The translations under genes were made by a program, and so were the position numbers. A stretch of DNA of 64,000 bases from Pyrrhosoma nymphula (taxonomy: Eukaryota; Arthropoda; Insecta; Odonata; Coenagrionidae), in contig OY754335.1 of assembly GCA_963573305.1 (NCBI GenBank), positions 50,303,985-50,367,984 of the forward strand, given 5' to 3'. Below, in pieces: positions 43,602 through 55,045 of this stretch. The notes under the pieces are model-generated. The model searched no databases. It was given only the letters and a program-made list of their open reading frames with translations, and was not told the DNA's origin. Within the stretch, counting starts at the first letter, position 1. Each line of letters begins with the position of its first letter.

Positions 43602-46347
43602 GGTACATTTTGCGTTGTACATCCATTCACATTTTTATTGAAGAACTGTGGCTGATTCACCGCAAATTTTCCTCGAAACGTATTCATTAGGGACTCCAAA
43701 ACAATAAAAATTCACTGTGTGAGAGTCCACGTAAATGCCGCTTTCCATTTGCTTAAGTGCGCTTTTCACTTGACAACACAAAAGCTCACATGCTTTCCAT
43801 TCATATCAGACCCAGAGCACTAAACAACAAAATTCAAACCGGATCGGGAGCAATGTTCGTGTGTGATAAACAATAAAAGGACTTCGATAATGGCATCATT
43901 ATTGTCTTGGATTAGGCCCTCGGTAAAGGCGACAAGCATGGAAAACTTTGCTTTTTTTAAACCCTGTCGTAAAAATATAATATTTTGAAACAATGATTTT
44001 CAACTGATTCGATAACTAGGGTAATAATAAAACCTTCCACCACGACTTTTGTGAGCCTACAAAATACCACTTATCGTCAGGTTATCGAACGTTTCGCTTG
44101 CGCACATCGTTCGACTCATCGTCGCTCGTGTGCACTGAAGTTCACCGACGTGTTCCAGCCTGCACTTACTTCAACACCTTGGATAGAAGGCTCCCAATAT
44201 TTTCCATTTGGTAACATCTTTTGTAATCTCACCACACAAATCGTTTCCGCGGCATTAATCATCCCTTGACAGTGAAACTACGTCCCCCACTTCATATTTC
44301 CCAGTCTCCCCCTTCAAATCAACCACCCACACTCGACTTATTCCTTTCTCGTGGCCCTTTTCGAGTTTAATGACGGTCGATTGTTTATCACGTCGCTTCC
44401 CTTGTATAGAAGCAAGGCGGGCGGAGATGGAGCGGAGGACTCGTAAGTGAAGGAGAGGGGAAGGAGCCTTCCGGAGCATTGACCACTAGGAGATTTATTC
44501 GATCCGACGACTAAGATGTCGAAGGCTGATAAGGTACAGAGGGTTTTTCTCTTTGGGACCAAGAAAAGTCCACCAAATGAACGCAGATTTAAAGCAACAC
44601 TTCACCCCAATAATATTAATTATTGCATGGGCGTGGTAAAATTAAAGGAGAATTAAGTATTCTAAAATCACATTGGTAAAGAAATGTGACCATAATCGTG
44701 AGTTAGGTAAATAAAAGACATCAAGTGGATTAACGGGATATGTTCTTGAATCATGATATTGAGGGCTAAAATCTTTGAAGCAGTTTCTCTTATAAAAATA
44801 CTTACCACTGTGAATTTTCAACATTACAATACTGGAATTTGCAGTTCTGTTGCCATCCATTAGGCTATTGAGGATCCAACTCCTTGTACGTCCACAGAAA
44901 TACGGAGAAAACTAATGTGATAGAAGATAATTTCCCAAAACCCCTATTATCGAAGGGTTTAGCGTTTCCATGTCGATAAGTAATAATAAATTTCCATTAA
45001 ATCCATGGATAACGTAGGTGCTTCCTGTTAAATAAACTTTGTCTTATAATTTCATTAAATATATCATAAGATGTAGACTCAGTTTCACAAAATGTGTCGT
45101 TTCTTTTTTAATTAATGAGTTTAACTTTAATTTGAAAGCTTCTTCTTTCTTTAAGCTATTTTAAACAACCAAAATCTGCATGTTAATGCCTTTCCTGAGG
45201 AATTTATAAACTAATTTTTTTTCCGACAATCACTTCGATATCTATGATACCTATTTGATCAGCATGTACACAACCTCACCTTTTAAATTTAAAATAATTC
45301 AGTCATTTTTGCATAAGCTACGGTGCCATATTTTAGAAGAGAATGTGATAATTCCATTTCGGAGGTTTTTATGATAGAAACTAAAAAAGTAAATGATATT
45401 ATTCAGTACTGGCATATTTTCCGAATAATTTTTCGAATAACCTCTTTGTGTATTTATCTCAACAAATTTACCTTCCATAAAAAACACCGCGTAAAAGAAT
45501 ACCTCCGAGCTGTCAACTAGAACAGCTGTATTTTTAGTAAGAAACTTAGAGCGATAGAGGGGTGAAAAAACTAGACGACATGAAAATAACGCTTTAGAAA
45601 GCAAGGAAAGAATTATTTATTGAAAATGTCAAGATTTTTTGCTGAAGGATTGATGAGGAAACGAGGGGGTCTTCATGTTCTGCAGTTAGGATCACAATGT
45701 TCTCGGGCAGCTAAACGATGACCATTCGTTATGGTGGACGAAAACATGATCGAAAGAATGTCGAGTGAATTATTATCGTGGAGAGGACTGCGCCTGACCG
45801 TGAAAAGGAGGCAAGAGTAACAATAAACTTCGCAAACTTTCCAACACATCTTTAATTTACGATACAGAGATTCAAAAAATTGAATCGTCAACTGCTCATG
45901 CATTCTTAGTCACTAAATCTCAGTTTTGACTAGGAAAGGTTAGATCGAACCCCTCGAGTGAGGTGATAAATATCTCTGTGAAAGGTCTCTTCAAAATTGA
46001 ACTGAAACTTGAGTTAAAACTAAATTTCTGATCGTACTTTGTAATTTCATAACCGAAACACTACCGTTTTATTGAAAAATACATGCCGTAGAAGGTATTA
46101 CTGCTTATAATGCTTTTTTGTAAAATTTGCAAAAATAATTACAAATATGTCATGTAAGGTAATGCGGCGGAACTTCAGACTACGTGGAATGATAACACCT
46201 TTTGAAACTCCCAAAGAAATTTCCCAATTTGACGATGGCGAAATCGGTGCAACGCGTCATGCAATCAAAATTTTGTAGAAAAGTAGTATCTTTTATTTAT
46301 CTTCATATATAATACTTAACTATCGTACGCTTAGTCATAATTTGAAC
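43602..46347. other. No gene recognised
   Basis: Nearly 2.7 kb with no supported feature. A modest CpG-containing stretch lies at 44100-44480. Frames of up to 101 codons at 45299-45604 lack motifs. Confidence 0.4.
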
Positions 46348-46566
46348 AAAATATTTTTTATTAAGAAACAGTTCATGGCTGAAATGGTGGAACTGTTTCT
46401 CGACGAAGGGAAAACACAGATGTTGCAGTTTTCCACAAGTAATAGGTTTATTTCACGATTTCAAGGGATAATGACGTAATACGTCAAAACAAGTCATGAG
46501 ATAAAAGTTATACCTCTGGAAAACTGCAACATCTGTGTTTTACCTCCATCAGAATATTTTTTTGAA
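46348..46566. mobile_element. Foldback element F7 (same design, ribozyme core lost)
   Basis: aaaacacagatgttgcagtt and ttcca on the left face their inverse (tggaaaactgcaac and atctgtgtttta) on the right. The left arm carries an extra hairpin, agaaacagttc/gaactgtttct. The minus strand has GAAATCGTGAAATAAACC, then ttgtggaaaactgc, in the same order as GAAAC-GTC and TGTGGAA in F2-F6. A tight palindrome tgacgtaatacgtca sits in the middle. No CUGANGA is recognisable. Confidence 0.6.
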
Positions 46567-46689
46567 ATTGAATTGAGGGAATATTGTGTATTTATTTGGA
46601 TATGAAATACTTATTTGCTATATTTTGTAATGCCTCAATAGAAGCAACCTTAGATGAAGAAAATGAGGAAAGTAAATTTCAAAACGCCT

Positions 46690-46850
46690 CTTTTTTAAAT
46701 ACATACATGCCCATCACGTCATTCCCTTTTAGAATAGGCGAAGTCAAAGAACTTAGTTATTGCTGTTTGGCCTAGAAAACTGGCTGTCTCTTAACAATTT
46801 CCTCCGTAATGCCCTATCCTTGCACTCTTTTGATATCCATGCGTCCTCAT
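46690..46850 (-). repeat. Family D coding-like repeat, copy 1
   Basis: catgcccatcacgtcattcc, then ttgctgtttggcctagaaaac and ttcctccgtaatgcccta, correspond in order to 49935-50050. Minus-strand translations of both give related peptides (HYGGNC-ET and HYGSNYET; FAYSKRE and SLYPKRE), so it may be a decayed protein-coding repeat of unknown family. Confidence 0.45.
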
Positions 46851-47279
46851 TTGTCAGTACACCGCATATACCTCTTAGCAGTGGGTCGCTGGTAACAGCT
46901 TGCTGCTTTTTAAGGTAGTCCTTTGAGAAGGGATCTTAGCTCGAGCAGAAGAGTGAAAGCTGGCCTAGGGTATTGCTAGGATTTTTCATGTGGAATACTA
47001 GCGAAAATTTGCCAAAAATAACCGGTAGAGCGGCGTAACCATAAGTAGGGAAAGCTGCACGTGGTGTGGGAACTACTAAGGCTGGTAACCTTGCATACTA
47101 TATTTCAACTAACAGCCAAATAATGATCTTTTTTACAATTACTCCAATAATAATTCTTTTTCTAAGAAAACGAAATGTTGGAAGGAGTTTAAATTCCCGC
47201 CACTTCAACAAATAATGCTAGAGCTTAGTTTGGAATGGAATAAAGAATTTATTGCTCTCAAATATGCAAAATCTTTAAA
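46851..47279. other. No gene recognised
   Basis: No supported feature. Confidence 0.35.
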
Positions 47280-47760
47280 AGATTGTAGCGTGGCGAACCC
47301 TCGAAAGGCAACCGCGACCGCGGATGAAGTAGATCCAGGCTGCCGGCCAAACCCCCGCTCTCTCCCGCGCTGAACAAAGAGCGCCCTTCGGCCCTTGTGC
47401 GGACGCGTGTCTGAAAGGGAAGATGGCGGACAGGTCGCGCCACGCTCCACCCGGCCCCCTTCCCTCCCTCCCCCCCCCCCTCCCCACACTCCCCATACCA
47501 TTCCAACACAGCCGCAGGAATTCCTCCGCGTCCAAATATTGTGCGTCGTGTTTCCATCAATTAGCTTTTCGTTCCCGTGGCAGCCGAGGGATGAGTCATG
47601 GGGGTTAGAGGGGTGTGGGGGTTGAGGGGGGAATGGGGGAGGAGGAGTGGGGTGGGTTTCGGCGGGAAAGATGAGGTGGAGGAAGTGCGAGCAGATTGGC
47701 GGCAACGCGGAATCGACCGCGTTGGACAAGTCCCCGTAGTTTCAGGAGGAGGTCCATACT
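47280..47760. promoter_or_regulatory. CpG-dense block with a G-quadruplex-prone tract
   Basis: CpG is frequent (gcgtggcgaaccctcg, ccgcgaccgcgg, gcgcgagtcgc-like). At 47600-47666 the plus strand has at least five G runs of four to six bases with loops of three to five bases, a strong quadruplex pattern. Overlapping long frames on both strands have no recognisable domain. The block abuts the 5' end of the CR1-like fragment. Confidence 0.4.
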
Positions 47761-47799
47761 GGGACAACGTGGACCGATATGATGCGCTATCTGTAATGA

Positions 47800-48790
47800 A
47801 GTAAAAGTCACATCGGGTGTCCCACAGTGAAGTGTATTAGGCCCACTTCTGTTCCTTTTGTACATAAACGATATCGGTGAAACAGTTGACAGTAAGGTTA
47901 GATTATTTGCAGACGACGCAGTGGTGTATAGAGAAATTCGGAGCCTTAATGATAAGCAAGCGCTAACTAAGGACCTCGAGGCAATAGAGGAGTGGTGCGA
48001 TACGTGGCAGCTAGAATTAAACCTGAAAAGATGCGTTATTATGAATTTTTGGAAACGGAAAAACGCTCGTGATGATCTCTCGTGGAGTAAAAATATTCGA
48101 GTTACCGGTCAGGCTAATTGTAAATTGGGATTTAGTAAAATAGTACTTGGCAAGTGTTACTGACCTTTTGCAGCAACTGGGATGGGAGACGCTTTCAAAC
48201 CGTTGATTAAAATTTAGACTCAATCCATTATGTAAGTACCAAACCCGTCTATTCTTTGACGACGTTGATAATATTTTACAAGATCCGACATACTACGGTA
48301 GATCAGATCATGATAATAAAATTAGGGAACATGACTGGAGAACGGACAGATTTAAAATGTCATTTTTCCCACGAAAGATAAGGGACCATAACAGCTGCCA
48401 ATGAGACTTTCATCTAGGTTTGTTTGTTAGGTACTGTAGCTCTTAGAAGTAGTAGTACTCCCTAATACTTGAATCCTTATCTGTTGCCTAGTACTAACAG
48501 CACGCCGTGCATGTTTTCTACATAAGTCTTGAGTAACTGTCCATTTGTGTAGTTGCAAAATACATATATATTAACGGTCCCTCTCCATTTTGAGCATATC
48601 TGTAGTGTAGTGCATGCTTGTGTAGCTTCGCCTCGTGACAATCATTAGCGATTTATGCTAATGCATAATTAGTGGTAGTTACACTAACTTGTGTATAGTG
48701 TAATGAATGTTGGTGAATACTCACCCCCTGCCACACACCCCTGAGGTGGCTTGCAGGTTATTTTGTAGATATAGATACCAAATATTGCCC
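47800..48790 (+). mobile_element. CR1-like non-LTR retrotransposon, 5'-truncated, internally deleted
   Basis: The frame reads VTSGVPQ, a TGA stop where glycine is expected, then SVLGPLLFLLYINDI and VRLFADDAVVYREI. The FADD catalytic motif is at 47906-47917. LEAIEEWCDTWQLELNLKRC is the thumb. After a stop at 48163 the next recognisable part is KIREHDWRTDRFKMSFFPRK followed by IRDHN, the C-terminal signature, so part of the thumb region is missing. The 3' end (ccccctgccacacacccctg, gaggtggcttgcag and a tgtagata tail) is that of CR1-like insect elements. It is inactive. Confidence 0.82.
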
Positions 48791-49639
48791 TCCATTTCAG
48801 TTTCGGGTGAGAGTATTCCATTCCGATATTTGTTTAGCGCTCACAATTTCAGGGTAATTTTGTATGGCTCAAGTGAATATTTTATCTATTCGGTCACTTG
48901 GACTAGTGAATACGCCCACATGCTCATATAAATGTCCCAAGTCACTGCCTACAGGGCTAATAATTGTCCTATCTGGATGATATGTGGGCCATCACATTTT
49001 TCTGACAACATGGATGTTTGTAGGTACCTACATGTTGATTTATGCACCCTTCACTTCATGTAAGTCTAATTTCTTGTCTATGTTGGTTGACTTAAGCGTA
49101 GGCATCTGCACCCAGATGTTGAGCCACATCTTTTTCTGTGTTTGGCTCCTGTAGTGCGGTTTTGGAAGTTTAGTTGCCTACATGTGAGTTGCCTTTCGAA
49201 CGAGGAGTAATAGTTAACAACGAAGCCAGCTACAACAGGCAATGCAGGTGACTACGCAAGGTCACTCAGTCACTGTAGTACATCCATGTAGTCAGCTACA
49301 ACAGGACATGTAGGTGACAACACTAAGACAAGTAGGCAGCCACATTAATCCTTGTAAAGCCATTTGCTGCATATACATCCTTCTACCAAAGGTAACTCTT
49401 TAACGGAATTACCAACGGCTCAGGTTTCTGGCTGCAGACGATTCGGTTACTATATACGCCATCGTTTCCAGGATTTTGGTGCCGGAGCATGATTTCCACC
49501 AAAAATTAAGCAAAAAAACTCAGCCATATTCACACAGTTCATGATATTGCCGGGATAAGAGTCCAAAAAGTCCATTTTTATTACCCCATAGTTCTTATTT
49601 TCTGAGCGAAAGAGTTCGCAGCCCTAACTTTATTCATTT
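48791..49639. other. No gene; short repeated motif at 49225-49330
   Basis: cagctacaacaggcaatgca and cagctacaacaggacatgta, each followed by ggtgac, recur about 65 bp apart at 49229 and 49294. Otherwise nothing is seen. Confidence 0.4.
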
Positions 49640-49790
49640 CAGTCAATGATTTGGAGGACCGGAAAGAGCTTTTTAGTACAGAATGAAGGTCCTGAGTTCC
49701 AATCCAGGAGGGTACACTTGAGGACGACCTATTGGCACATGCTTCTTTGTTAAAAAAAATTTTCTCCTATTACCAATCATCGTGAGCTTA
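49640..49790 (+). mobile_element. SINE family T, copy 1
   Basis: gtcctgagttccaatccagg is a T-arm-like segment with a degenerate B box. The tail tgttaaaaaaaattttctcc then accaatcatc matches the tail of the 61.0-kb copy (tgttaaaacaattctcctct then aacaatcatc). Confidence 0.5.
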
Positions 49791-49919
49791 CTTTCAAACT
49801 TTCATGAAATAGGCTAAGCAGATGGCATCGTAAACTGTTCAGCTCGTTCGTTGTTGGCCTCGAAATTTATCTAATGATTATCGCAGAACCAGCTTGCTTG
49901 TCTACTGAAATGTTGATAG

Positions 49920-50705
49920 TCTTATAAGCATACCCATCACTACCTTCCCTTTTGGGGTAAAGGCTGTCAAAAGTGTATCATATCGTTGTTAGGCCATGAA
50001 AAACGACAATGGTTTCATAATTACTTCCATAGTGCCTTATCGTTACATGTCTTCTTCCCCAATAGTTCTTTAAGCGTTAATTTATCCATAACCTCTTCAT
50101 TATAATTTTATAATGCGCCATGTCCCAGACTAAATAATTTATTGATGCATAGTAATTTACAAACAAAGACAGAAAATCACTTTCCCCACTGCTTTCAATC
50201 CCACTTCCAGCTCCAAATAGTTCATCCTTTCTAAACGTCTTTACTAAGACACCATTTATTTTCCTTTTCTATTCAAAATGTTCTTTCGTACTATTGATAA
50301 AATTGTTCGCAAATTACTCTAAAAGTCAATAGAGCTTAGTGCATAAGTCTAAGACAACTAACTCTGTTTTCATAGTTTTTTCCATAATGCCTTTCCCATC
50401 CATACCTCCTTCTTCTATAGTTCTTCCTTAGTCATAAATCTTTACCCTCTCTATCTCTCTCTGAAGAAATAGAAGCTCTATATCAAAATATATTAACACA
50501 TCCAGTCCCTAACTTCATATTTTAGCTTGACGATCAGAAAAACCCCGAGACAATCAGTTTCCTCACAGCTTTCAATCTCGCTCCCAGCTACGAATAAGTC
50601 TAAAACATCCTTTCTGAACGTCTTTACTGAGACTCATCACTTTCCTTCTCTTCTTAAATGCGTTATTCACAAAGGCGATAACATTGTTCGCAGAATATGG
50701 GAGTG
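49920..50705 (-). repeat. Family D: diverged tandem duplication of ~340 bp
   Basis: 50010-50320 and 50365-50705 align in order. Landmarks are tttcataattacttccata/tttcatagttttttccata, gctttcaatc, catcctttctaaacgtcttt/catcctttctgaacgtcttt and ttgttcgca. The segment 49920-50060 also matches 46690-46850. Reading is taken on the minus strand because short open frames there (for example NNVIAFVNNAFKKRRK) look coding-like. The family is not recognised. Confidence 0.55.
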
Positions 50706-51175
50706 GGATAGCAATGGAGAGAGAGAGAGATTTGGCAAAGGAGGAAGACGAGGGCGTTGAGGAATAAATGCAGGGATGTTTAGAGCGGAGGGCGGAAGAG
50801 AGAAGTTGGAGGGAGATGATGGGGTGGTGTGGAAGGGGTGGGATGGCTGTCGGTGGACCATGGGATGCTGGGTGTGAGGGGGTGGGGAAAGGGTCTGGCG
50901 GACATGCGAAGCGCGCGTCGAATTTAGTCAAACCGCAACCTTTTTTATCTCCACCACCCCCTCCCCCACTTTCTCCTCATTTCCCCCCTCCTTCCTCCGG
51001 TCCTTTCTCTCCTCCCACTTCCTACCCCCACCCACCCCTCAGCGCTCCATCCCCCTATCCACTACGAAAAAGGAGAAAAACGAAAAATAAAGAGAATACT
51101 TCTCCTCTCCTCTTCATCCTCGTCCCATCGGACCGCCCACGCCCTTTGATTAATGCCAGCCATTAGGGTGCCTTA
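50706..51175. other. Purine-rich then pyrimidine-rich low-complexity block
   Basis: 50700-50900 is G/A-rich on the plus strand (GA repeats near 50717-50732, many G runs). 50940-51060 is C/T-rich with repeated cccccctcc-type tracts. Such asymmetry can form triplex or quadruplex structures. The frames here are proline/serine-rich and not convincing. Confidence 0.45.
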
Positions 51176-51394
51176 CGGGTTGTCCGAAAAATATCTTCCT
51201 CCTCCTCCTACTCTCTGTCTCCCTCCTTCTCTTCCCAAATTCACTCCCCCTTCCATTATTTTGTATCTTCCTGCCCCTCAAACTTGCCAGCATCCCTTCC
51301 CCCAACCAACCTCGACGGAAAGGAAAAGAATCCTCGTGTTCCCAACCCACTCCACCTTCATTCAGTCTCATCATCTCTGTGGCTAAACGTTATA

Positions 51395-51570
51395 AAGGCC
51401 CGGTCACATAATAACATAAGGGCTTAACTTAAGCTCAGGGTATTATCACCCGTGCCCTCTAACCAATCTGGATAATGTTGAAGGTTTCCCGGAATTTCTA
51501 ACGCGCTCATTAATATATTTTAAAGACAGTTTCGCCGGCATTCCAGCTAGCTTCTTTTGGTCTAAAGTAG
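51395..51570 (-). mobile_element. Family C element, copy 1
   Basis: The minus strand carries GCTGG-AATG-CCGGC (a perfect hairpin), then GAAACTGTC, and further on gaaattccgggaaacc and ttcaacattatcc. The order matches 51610-51895. It recalls the hammerhead-bearing foldbacks (stem, GAAAC, GTC, then a GAAAACC-type box), but CUGANGA is not present at the right spacing. Confidence 0.45.
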
Positions 51571-51609
51571 CATTATGATTCTCCATAACTGTGGATTATT
51601 GTTATTAAG

Positions 51610-51895
51610 GGTCATTCACATTGTAACGCTAGGACGTAACTTAAGCTCAAGCTGTAATCGCCCGTAACTCATCCAACTTTAGCGTAAATCGCTCGATATA
51701 ACCAACCTAGATAATGGTGAAGGTTTTCCGGTCCCTCTGCCACATTGATTCATGTCCCTTGACGACATTTTCACCATCATTATAGCTAAATTTTACCTTC
51801 CTACCTGAAGAAGGTAGCTAGAATTCAGGCGAAACTTCCGTCAAAGAATATGCATCAACACGGTAGAAAACCCGGAAAACCTTCACCATCTTGAT
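51610..51895. mobile_element. Family C foldback, copy 2
   Basis: gataatggtgaaggttttcc at 51712 faces its inverse ggaaaaccttcaccatc at about 51875. The left flank (acgtaacttaagctcaagct, cgcccgta) matches copy 1 (gcttaacttaagctcagggt, cacccgtg). The right arm carries CTGAAGA at 51803, a stem-like segment, GAAAC and a GTC triplet, but with extra bases before the stem. Confidence 0.5.
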
Positions 51896-52714
51896 GTCTC
51901 CGCGGAAACCTTTACTCTACCCTAGAGAATACCAAATACTTCCCTTGACCCTCTGATGCCCAAACGTATTTAGCATGCACATATATTTTTTCTCCATAGC
52001 AGCAGTTTTCGAAGATATGAGCCAAATAGCGCAACTCTTGCACCAAGTAGCTAATGTTAGGATTTTAGTGTTAAATCATCTTCAGGTTTAAAAAGAATTT
52101 GTAAAAACGAGTTTACCAAAACACCATATTCTACCCTTGGTTGGGTTGCATCATGATCCACCCCTTAAATCATTTACAAGCCTCTGCCTTCTCTTTCTCA
52201 GCACTGCATCTTATATAGTTACAATATGGATCCCTGAGCTTCTCCTAAATATCTGAAATCGTCCTCTGTTTTCTTGGGAATCTTCCTCTGCCTATTCTCT
52301 TGTCTTTCTTAAGGAAATACGTGTTTATATCTTGTAAACTCTAGTTGATTCACGTGAGTGATTTAGTGGCTTTTCATCTTAATAAGTGACTGCACCATCG
52401 GTATTTACAAAATCAGAAACTGGAGGTATTTTCTGCTTCGTGCAGAACTAATAATTTATGCCTGTTTCTTAGGCTACATCCATTTTTAAGTTTAAAGATA
52501 CAATGTGTTATAAAATTGCATCTACGTTGCTCAAATATTATACAAGTATTCTTCGGTACCTAGGGGGGCTAAAAGTAATTTTTGCGAATCGTATTTGGAC
52601 GTAATAGCCAAGTCTTGGAAAGCATCCCCGACGGAATGCCGTTTTTCTCAGTGTTTTCTTGTGTTGCCATAACGATACTACCGTAAATTTTCATGTAATA
52701 ATAAACAAGTTTTC
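51896..52714 (-). other. No gene; hammerhead-like relic at 52055-52090 (minus)
   Basis: On the minus strand CTGAAGA is followed by an extra T and GATTT-(loop)-AAATC, then CTAAC where GAAAC is expected. The spacing equals the other motifs but the core is damaged. Nothing else is seen in the stretch. Confidence 0.3.
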
Positions 52715-52718
52715 TTAA

Positions 52719-53541
52719 GGTGGTTGGAGCAATTTTTTGTTTTATACAGATGATGCGTAAAATTTTGTATTCGCGTTCTTATTAGTTCTACAGATAAAAG
52801 TGAAGAAATTTGCATCCTGCCGATTTGATTTTTTTGCTACTTAACACGTAGCCTCATGGTACATGAGATACATTTCGTAATAATCCGATAAAATATATAC
52901 ATATGTTCTTCGAAACACCTCTCTCAACAGAAAGAGATTCGAAAAACATATTTATATATATATATTTTTCACGTAAATGTTTGAATGCCGTGCCAAAAGA
53001 CTGAATTCATTAGGTGATTTGATTGAAGGAAAAATAGTGGAATATAATAATTGTACAATTTCCATTATTGCATGTATATTGAGTTCCACCGCATAAACAA
53101 ATGTACTTAGGGTGGGTCTATACTTCCAAGCCGCCTCAATTTAATGGTCGCCGCTTGTGGTCGCCTACTGGGGTGGTAGAAGCCCAACGGGAAACTCTGA
53201 AGGCTGTGTTGACAAAAATGGAGTGGGGAACGATTAACCTTGGGTGGGGATGGAAAAGGTCTACTCCGTTGTCAATGCAGACTTGAACGCTTTAACATTG
53301 CTATAGCCTTAATACGAAAACAGCATCAATGTGCCCCGGAATATTACCAAAAAATAAATCTTTGCTATTTTTTATAAAAAAACAAAACCACTTAATGATA
53401 AAGTTACTCAACAATAATCAAAAAATAACTCTTCATCCACAGAAGACAAAAATTGCTAGTCTCCAGCTGTCACGGCAAAGCCGTTACTGGGTTAGAGGGA
53501 ACCGTCTTAAAGAAGCTTCTTAGCCCCGGTATAGAGCCACC
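52719..53541 (+). mobile_element. Family B element, copy 3, flanked by TTAA
   Basis: TTAA at 52715-52718 precedes ggtggttggagcaatttttt, and TTAA at 53542-53545 follows ggtatagagccacc. The ends share only a short inverted GGTGG(C/T)T. The left 400 bp align with 23870-24365 and 38270-38830 (cacgtagcctcatggtacat, ttccattattgcatgta, cttagggtgggtct). The right part (53110-53541) is not in copy 1. TTAA at both ends suggests a piggyBac-like target. No transposase. Confidence 0.6.
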
Positions 53542-53604
53542 TTAAAGGTTCACAATTGATACAAATGATAAACATCAATGATTTTAGACTGGATTCTTAT
53601 ACCA

Positions 53605-53710
53605 GGGATGAAAGGGCTAGATGAAAAGTTCCTAAAGTATTTTTTCGATTTACCTGAAACATTACCAAAATGTGCACTGAACTACCAACGACTACCGCTC
53701 CAGCCAGTCT
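53605..53710 (+). repeat. Family B fragment
   Basis: tattttttcgatttacctga, then aatgtgcact and gactaccgctccag, parallel the end of copy 1 (tatttattttcgacttactt, aattgtgcact, aataccgctctag). It lies 60 bp past copy 3, so two partial copies are nested or adjacent. Confidence 0.5.
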
Positions 53711-53729
53711 AGGTCAGATTTCAACTATA

Positions 53730-53805
53730 TCAACCCATTGGGAAAGGAGCACTGGTTTTGCAAAGCATGGGATCGGGAGTTCAAATCTCTCTAGAAGCAT
53801 ATATG
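53730..53805 (+). other. tRNA-like sequence, possible SINE head
   Basis: ggagcactggttttgcaaag followed by gatcgggagttcaaatctc looks like an anticodon arm (loop with TGC) and a T arm with a near-consensus B box. Acceptor pairing is poor. Probably a decayed SINE head. Confidence 0.35.
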
Positions 53806-54427
53806 TTTCCTGGATTATGTCATGTATAGTGTCCATTTGCAATAATTACCTGATCAGATTTGTCTTGATTAGCATAGAATGATGAAAGTTAATCTTTACT
53901 ATGACCTCTCCTCATCACGAGACATTATCCAGCAAATACCGTCACATGTTGTTCTTCAAGAATTTTGGGGTTAGTAATATCAGATTTAAGATGATAAATC
54001 TGTGAGTTTTTTAGCTCAAAAACTCCTCTTTCGAGCCATGTAGCTAACATGTGTGTTCCAAAATATCCCGGCACCTTCAAATTGGCATTCCTAGATGTTC
54101 AACCGATACGTATCCATCTAATTATACTCGTGATATGAAGTAATAGTAATGGGCAATTAATATACACCGCAAAGATACTCCTTCCTTCTCTGAACGATTT
54201 TAAGTAATTGCTCATGTGTGTCAAAAAGTTTATTTCCACATAATTGTTAATGTAATGAGAAAAGACCCCTGAAAATTCAATACTTAATGATAAGGTACTT
54301 TTTATGAACTCACATGCGTATTTTTCTAATAATTTGCCGAAAATATCAATAGAAGAGAAAATGCAGCCAGAATGATGTTTTCCTGACCAGTACTTGAAAG
54401 AAGTTTATCCAATTTGGGAAAATTATA
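53806..54427. other. No gene recognised
   Basis: No supported feature. Confidence 0.35.
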
Positions 54428-54499
54428 TGCCTCCAGAGAGGTTTCAACTCTCGTGTCTGGTTTACAAAACCGGTACTCTAGCTCCTGAGCTATGGAGGC
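54428..54499 (-). tRNA. tRNA-Thr (anticodon TGT)-like gene, possibly a pseudogene
   Basis: The minus strand folds into a cloverleaf: acceptor GCCTCCA/TGGAGGC (seven perfect pairs), D arm GCTC/GAGT, anticodon arm CCGGT-TTTGTAA-ACCAG with TGT in the loop, and T stem GAGAG/CTCTC with loop TTGAAAC. It matches animal tRNA-Thr(TGT) well. Two departures suggest decay: a C-A mismatch in the anticodon stem, and G in place of the invariant C of the T loop, which also damages the B box. TTTT about 10 bases downstream could terminate Pol III. Confidence 0.7.
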
Positions 54500-54839
54500 T
54501 GATTCTAACGACTACTACAAACCTTGGTCATGTACTCTGGCTTAAGGGACGCTTTTTCATAATAACGTCACCGAATGCTGTTAGTTCTCAAGTTTCCAAG
54601 TCAAAAATTACTGCTATATCGTTATGGTAACAGAAGAAATCTCAGAGAAACACGGAATGCAGTCAAGGATCAGTCTGGGTAAAATAGCATAGTTAACTGG
54701 AATATAGAACTAATGACAAGCACTCTTGAGTAAGGTTTGTAAAGATCTAGATACTTTACAGATAGATAAATATTATTAGATTATATTTCTTCCTGATTTA
54801 AGCAAATAAACTTTTTCAAGAAGTGAGCACTCTAAAAGA
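54500..54839. other. No gene recognised
   Basis: AT-rich, nothing supported. Confidence 0.35.
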
Positions 54840-55045
54840 GAGACAGAAAGAACGTCACATCAGCTAATATCAAATTCCTAAGAGCAGTAGAAAGTTACAC
54901 ATTACAATATAGAATAAGTAACGGAATCATAAGAGAAAATTTAAGCAGTTTTAATCTAGAAGAAAATATAACAGAGCACAAGGCCGAATGGTACAACCAT
55001 TTAGGAAGAGTGTATCTGAAAGTAAAATAGTACCTTTACTGTGTA
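54840..55045 (+). pseudogene. RTE-type RT C-terminal fragment
   Basis: The plus strand reads IKFLRAVESYTLQYRISNGI, then IRENLSSFNLEENITEHKAE and WYNHLGRV. The match is to the block KFLR.V.GYT..D..RN..IR.EL.IF.L...I...R..WY.HL.RM found after the RT thumb in RTE-type proteins. It is about 65 residues of one open frame ending at a stop near 55028, without the RT core. It belongs to a third RTE subfamily in this window. Confidence 0.72.

Noticed and set aside
45299..45604. 101-codon minus-strand frame as an RT fragment
   Set aside because: No RT or C-terminal motif could be matched in this frame or the opposite strand.
46348..46566. Active hammerhead in F7
   Set aside because: GAAATCGTG resembles the 3' core, but no CUGANGA or proper stem II is found on either strand.
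47205..47729. 174-codon minus-strand open frame
   Set aside because: Pro/Ser/Gly-rich translation of a low-complexity tract, with several overlapping frames of similar length on both strands.
51395..51895. Family C as a full hammerhead element
   Set aside because: CTGAAGA, stem, GAAAC and GTC occur in order in copy 2, but about five extra bases separate the core from the stem, stem I does not pair, and copy 1 lacks CUGANGA.
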